NCBI GenBank assembly: GCA_947496215.1
Contig: CANMCF010000020.1
Location: 1-64,000 of the forward strand
Direction of reading: 5' to 3'
DNA from: an uncultured Bizionia sp.
GTDB taxonomy: Bacteria; Bacteroidota; Bacteroidia; Flavobacteriales; Flavobacteriaceae
DNA: 64,000 bases
Under the pieces are notes generated by a model, which did not search any database, had not been told where the DNA came from, and saw only the letters and a list, made by a program, of their open reading frames with translations. Both the position numbers and the translations under genes were made by a program. How positions within the stretch are numbered: the stretch's first letter is position 1; each line of letters starts with the position of its first letter. Positions 63,603 through 64,000 of the stretch are shown here, one piece after another.

Positions 63603-64000
63603 AATTAAATGCAATTCGTTCTGTACGATATCAGATGGACAACCTGTCTTTTTCAGGAATAAAAAGAAAGATTTGATAGGTCTCAATGAGACAAAAGATC
63701 ATTCAAGAACTTAAATGTGTGTTTAGAAGTGGTTTTACATAATGATTTTGCACTCCAGCATATTACTTTGCCTGAAGCGACCATAGCTGGGAAATAGCAT
63801 TTATTTAATAATTGTTAATCAATTCAGTGAATTAGATTTAATAGATTTGTTGTACTACGATACTTTTGCATTTTTATGAAAATTTTCAATACGACTAGTA
63901 TATTTTTATTGTATTAAATATAAGCCATCATTTTTATGCACAAAGGAACAAGCTTTTTTGTTTATAACACATCTTTTATGAATTTCATTCTCTCTATATG
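63603..64000. other. Terminal intergenic region with possible gene start
   Basis: 398 bases with no complete gene. TACTTTTG at 63861-63868 looks like a plus-strand -7 box. After it a frame opens at 63937 (MHKGTSFFVYNTSF...) and runs off the window, which might be the start of the next gene. Confidence 0.35.

Noticed and set aside
1..64000. CRISPR arrays, insertion sequences, prophage genes, rRNA
   Set aside because: No regularly spaced direct repeats, transposase or phage-like proteins, or rRNA sequence were seen; the adhesin repeats are coding.

Overview
The window looks like part of the chromosome of a low-GC, gliding member of the Bacteroidetes, most likely a (probably marine) Flavobacteriaceae. 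The support is a set of type IX secretion system (T9SS) and gliding parts (a CHU_C-type adhesin, a PorP/SprF protein, a PorE-like OmpA protein, GldI, and an M4 peptidase with a type A sorting domain), promoters of the Bacteroidetes type (TAnnTTTG at -7), many SPII lipoproteins, and family-typical gene neighbourhoods such as parA-parB-DUF5683-dapB-lepB-wbqC and nrnA-gldI-PPIase. I could not assign a genus.

Layout. 1-7.1 kb: the 3' end of a giant repeat adhesin, a PorP/SprF-like protein and a PorE-like protein, as one plus-strand operon closed by a terminator. 7.2-9.6 kb: idi, a QueD/PTPS enzyme, manA, a small helical protein and tRNA-Thr. 9.6-15.1 kb: mostly minus-strand accessory genes (PhyH oxygenase, STM3941-like protein, DUF4369 lipoprotein, DUF819 transporter-like protein, and an SPFH-DUF4177-Arc/RHH operon whose 56-residue middle gene is easily missed). 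15.1-21.5 kb: a lipoprotein, two amidohydrolase-superfamily proteins and a DUF3810 zinc-peptidase-like membrane protein. 21.8-30.1 kb: pepD, PPIases including GldI, nrnA, ndk, a secreted M4 peptidase and two cold-shock genes. 30.2-38.8 kb: a DciA-like protein, recF, a TPR protein, ribH, a pair of small paralogous membrane proteins, a mutL without endonuclease motifs, tandem rhomboids and an EEP-family protein. 38.9-44.7 kb: a minus-strand housekeeping block from parA down to DUF6122.

45.5-55.4 kb is the most interesting part. It is a tightly overlapping, AT-rich, five-gene minus-strand operon that I read as a divergent Pel-type exopolysaccharide system: PelF glycosyltransferase, PelG transporter with an N-terminal extension, a stand-alone GH114/PelA-hydrolase-like protein, an unassigned polytopic membrane protein, and a 1348-residue protein that joins a PelA-like CE4 deacetylase module, TPRs and an outer-membrane beta-barrel (PelB-like) in one chain. 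No canonical PelC, PelD or PelE is visible, so both architecture and regulation differ from the proteobacterial paradigm. A possible translationally coupled pair of tiny genes lies next to it on the opposite strand.

56.0-63.6 kb: methylmalonyl-CoA mutase (mutA and mutB, separated by two lipoprotein genes), a DivIC/FtsB-like protein, udk, a lipoprotein cytochrome c with a PQQ sugar-dehydrogenase-like protein, and tRNA-Pro. The last 400 bases hold only a promoter-like site and perhaps the start of a gene running off the edge.

All family calls are from reading translated sequence and motifs; no database search was run.
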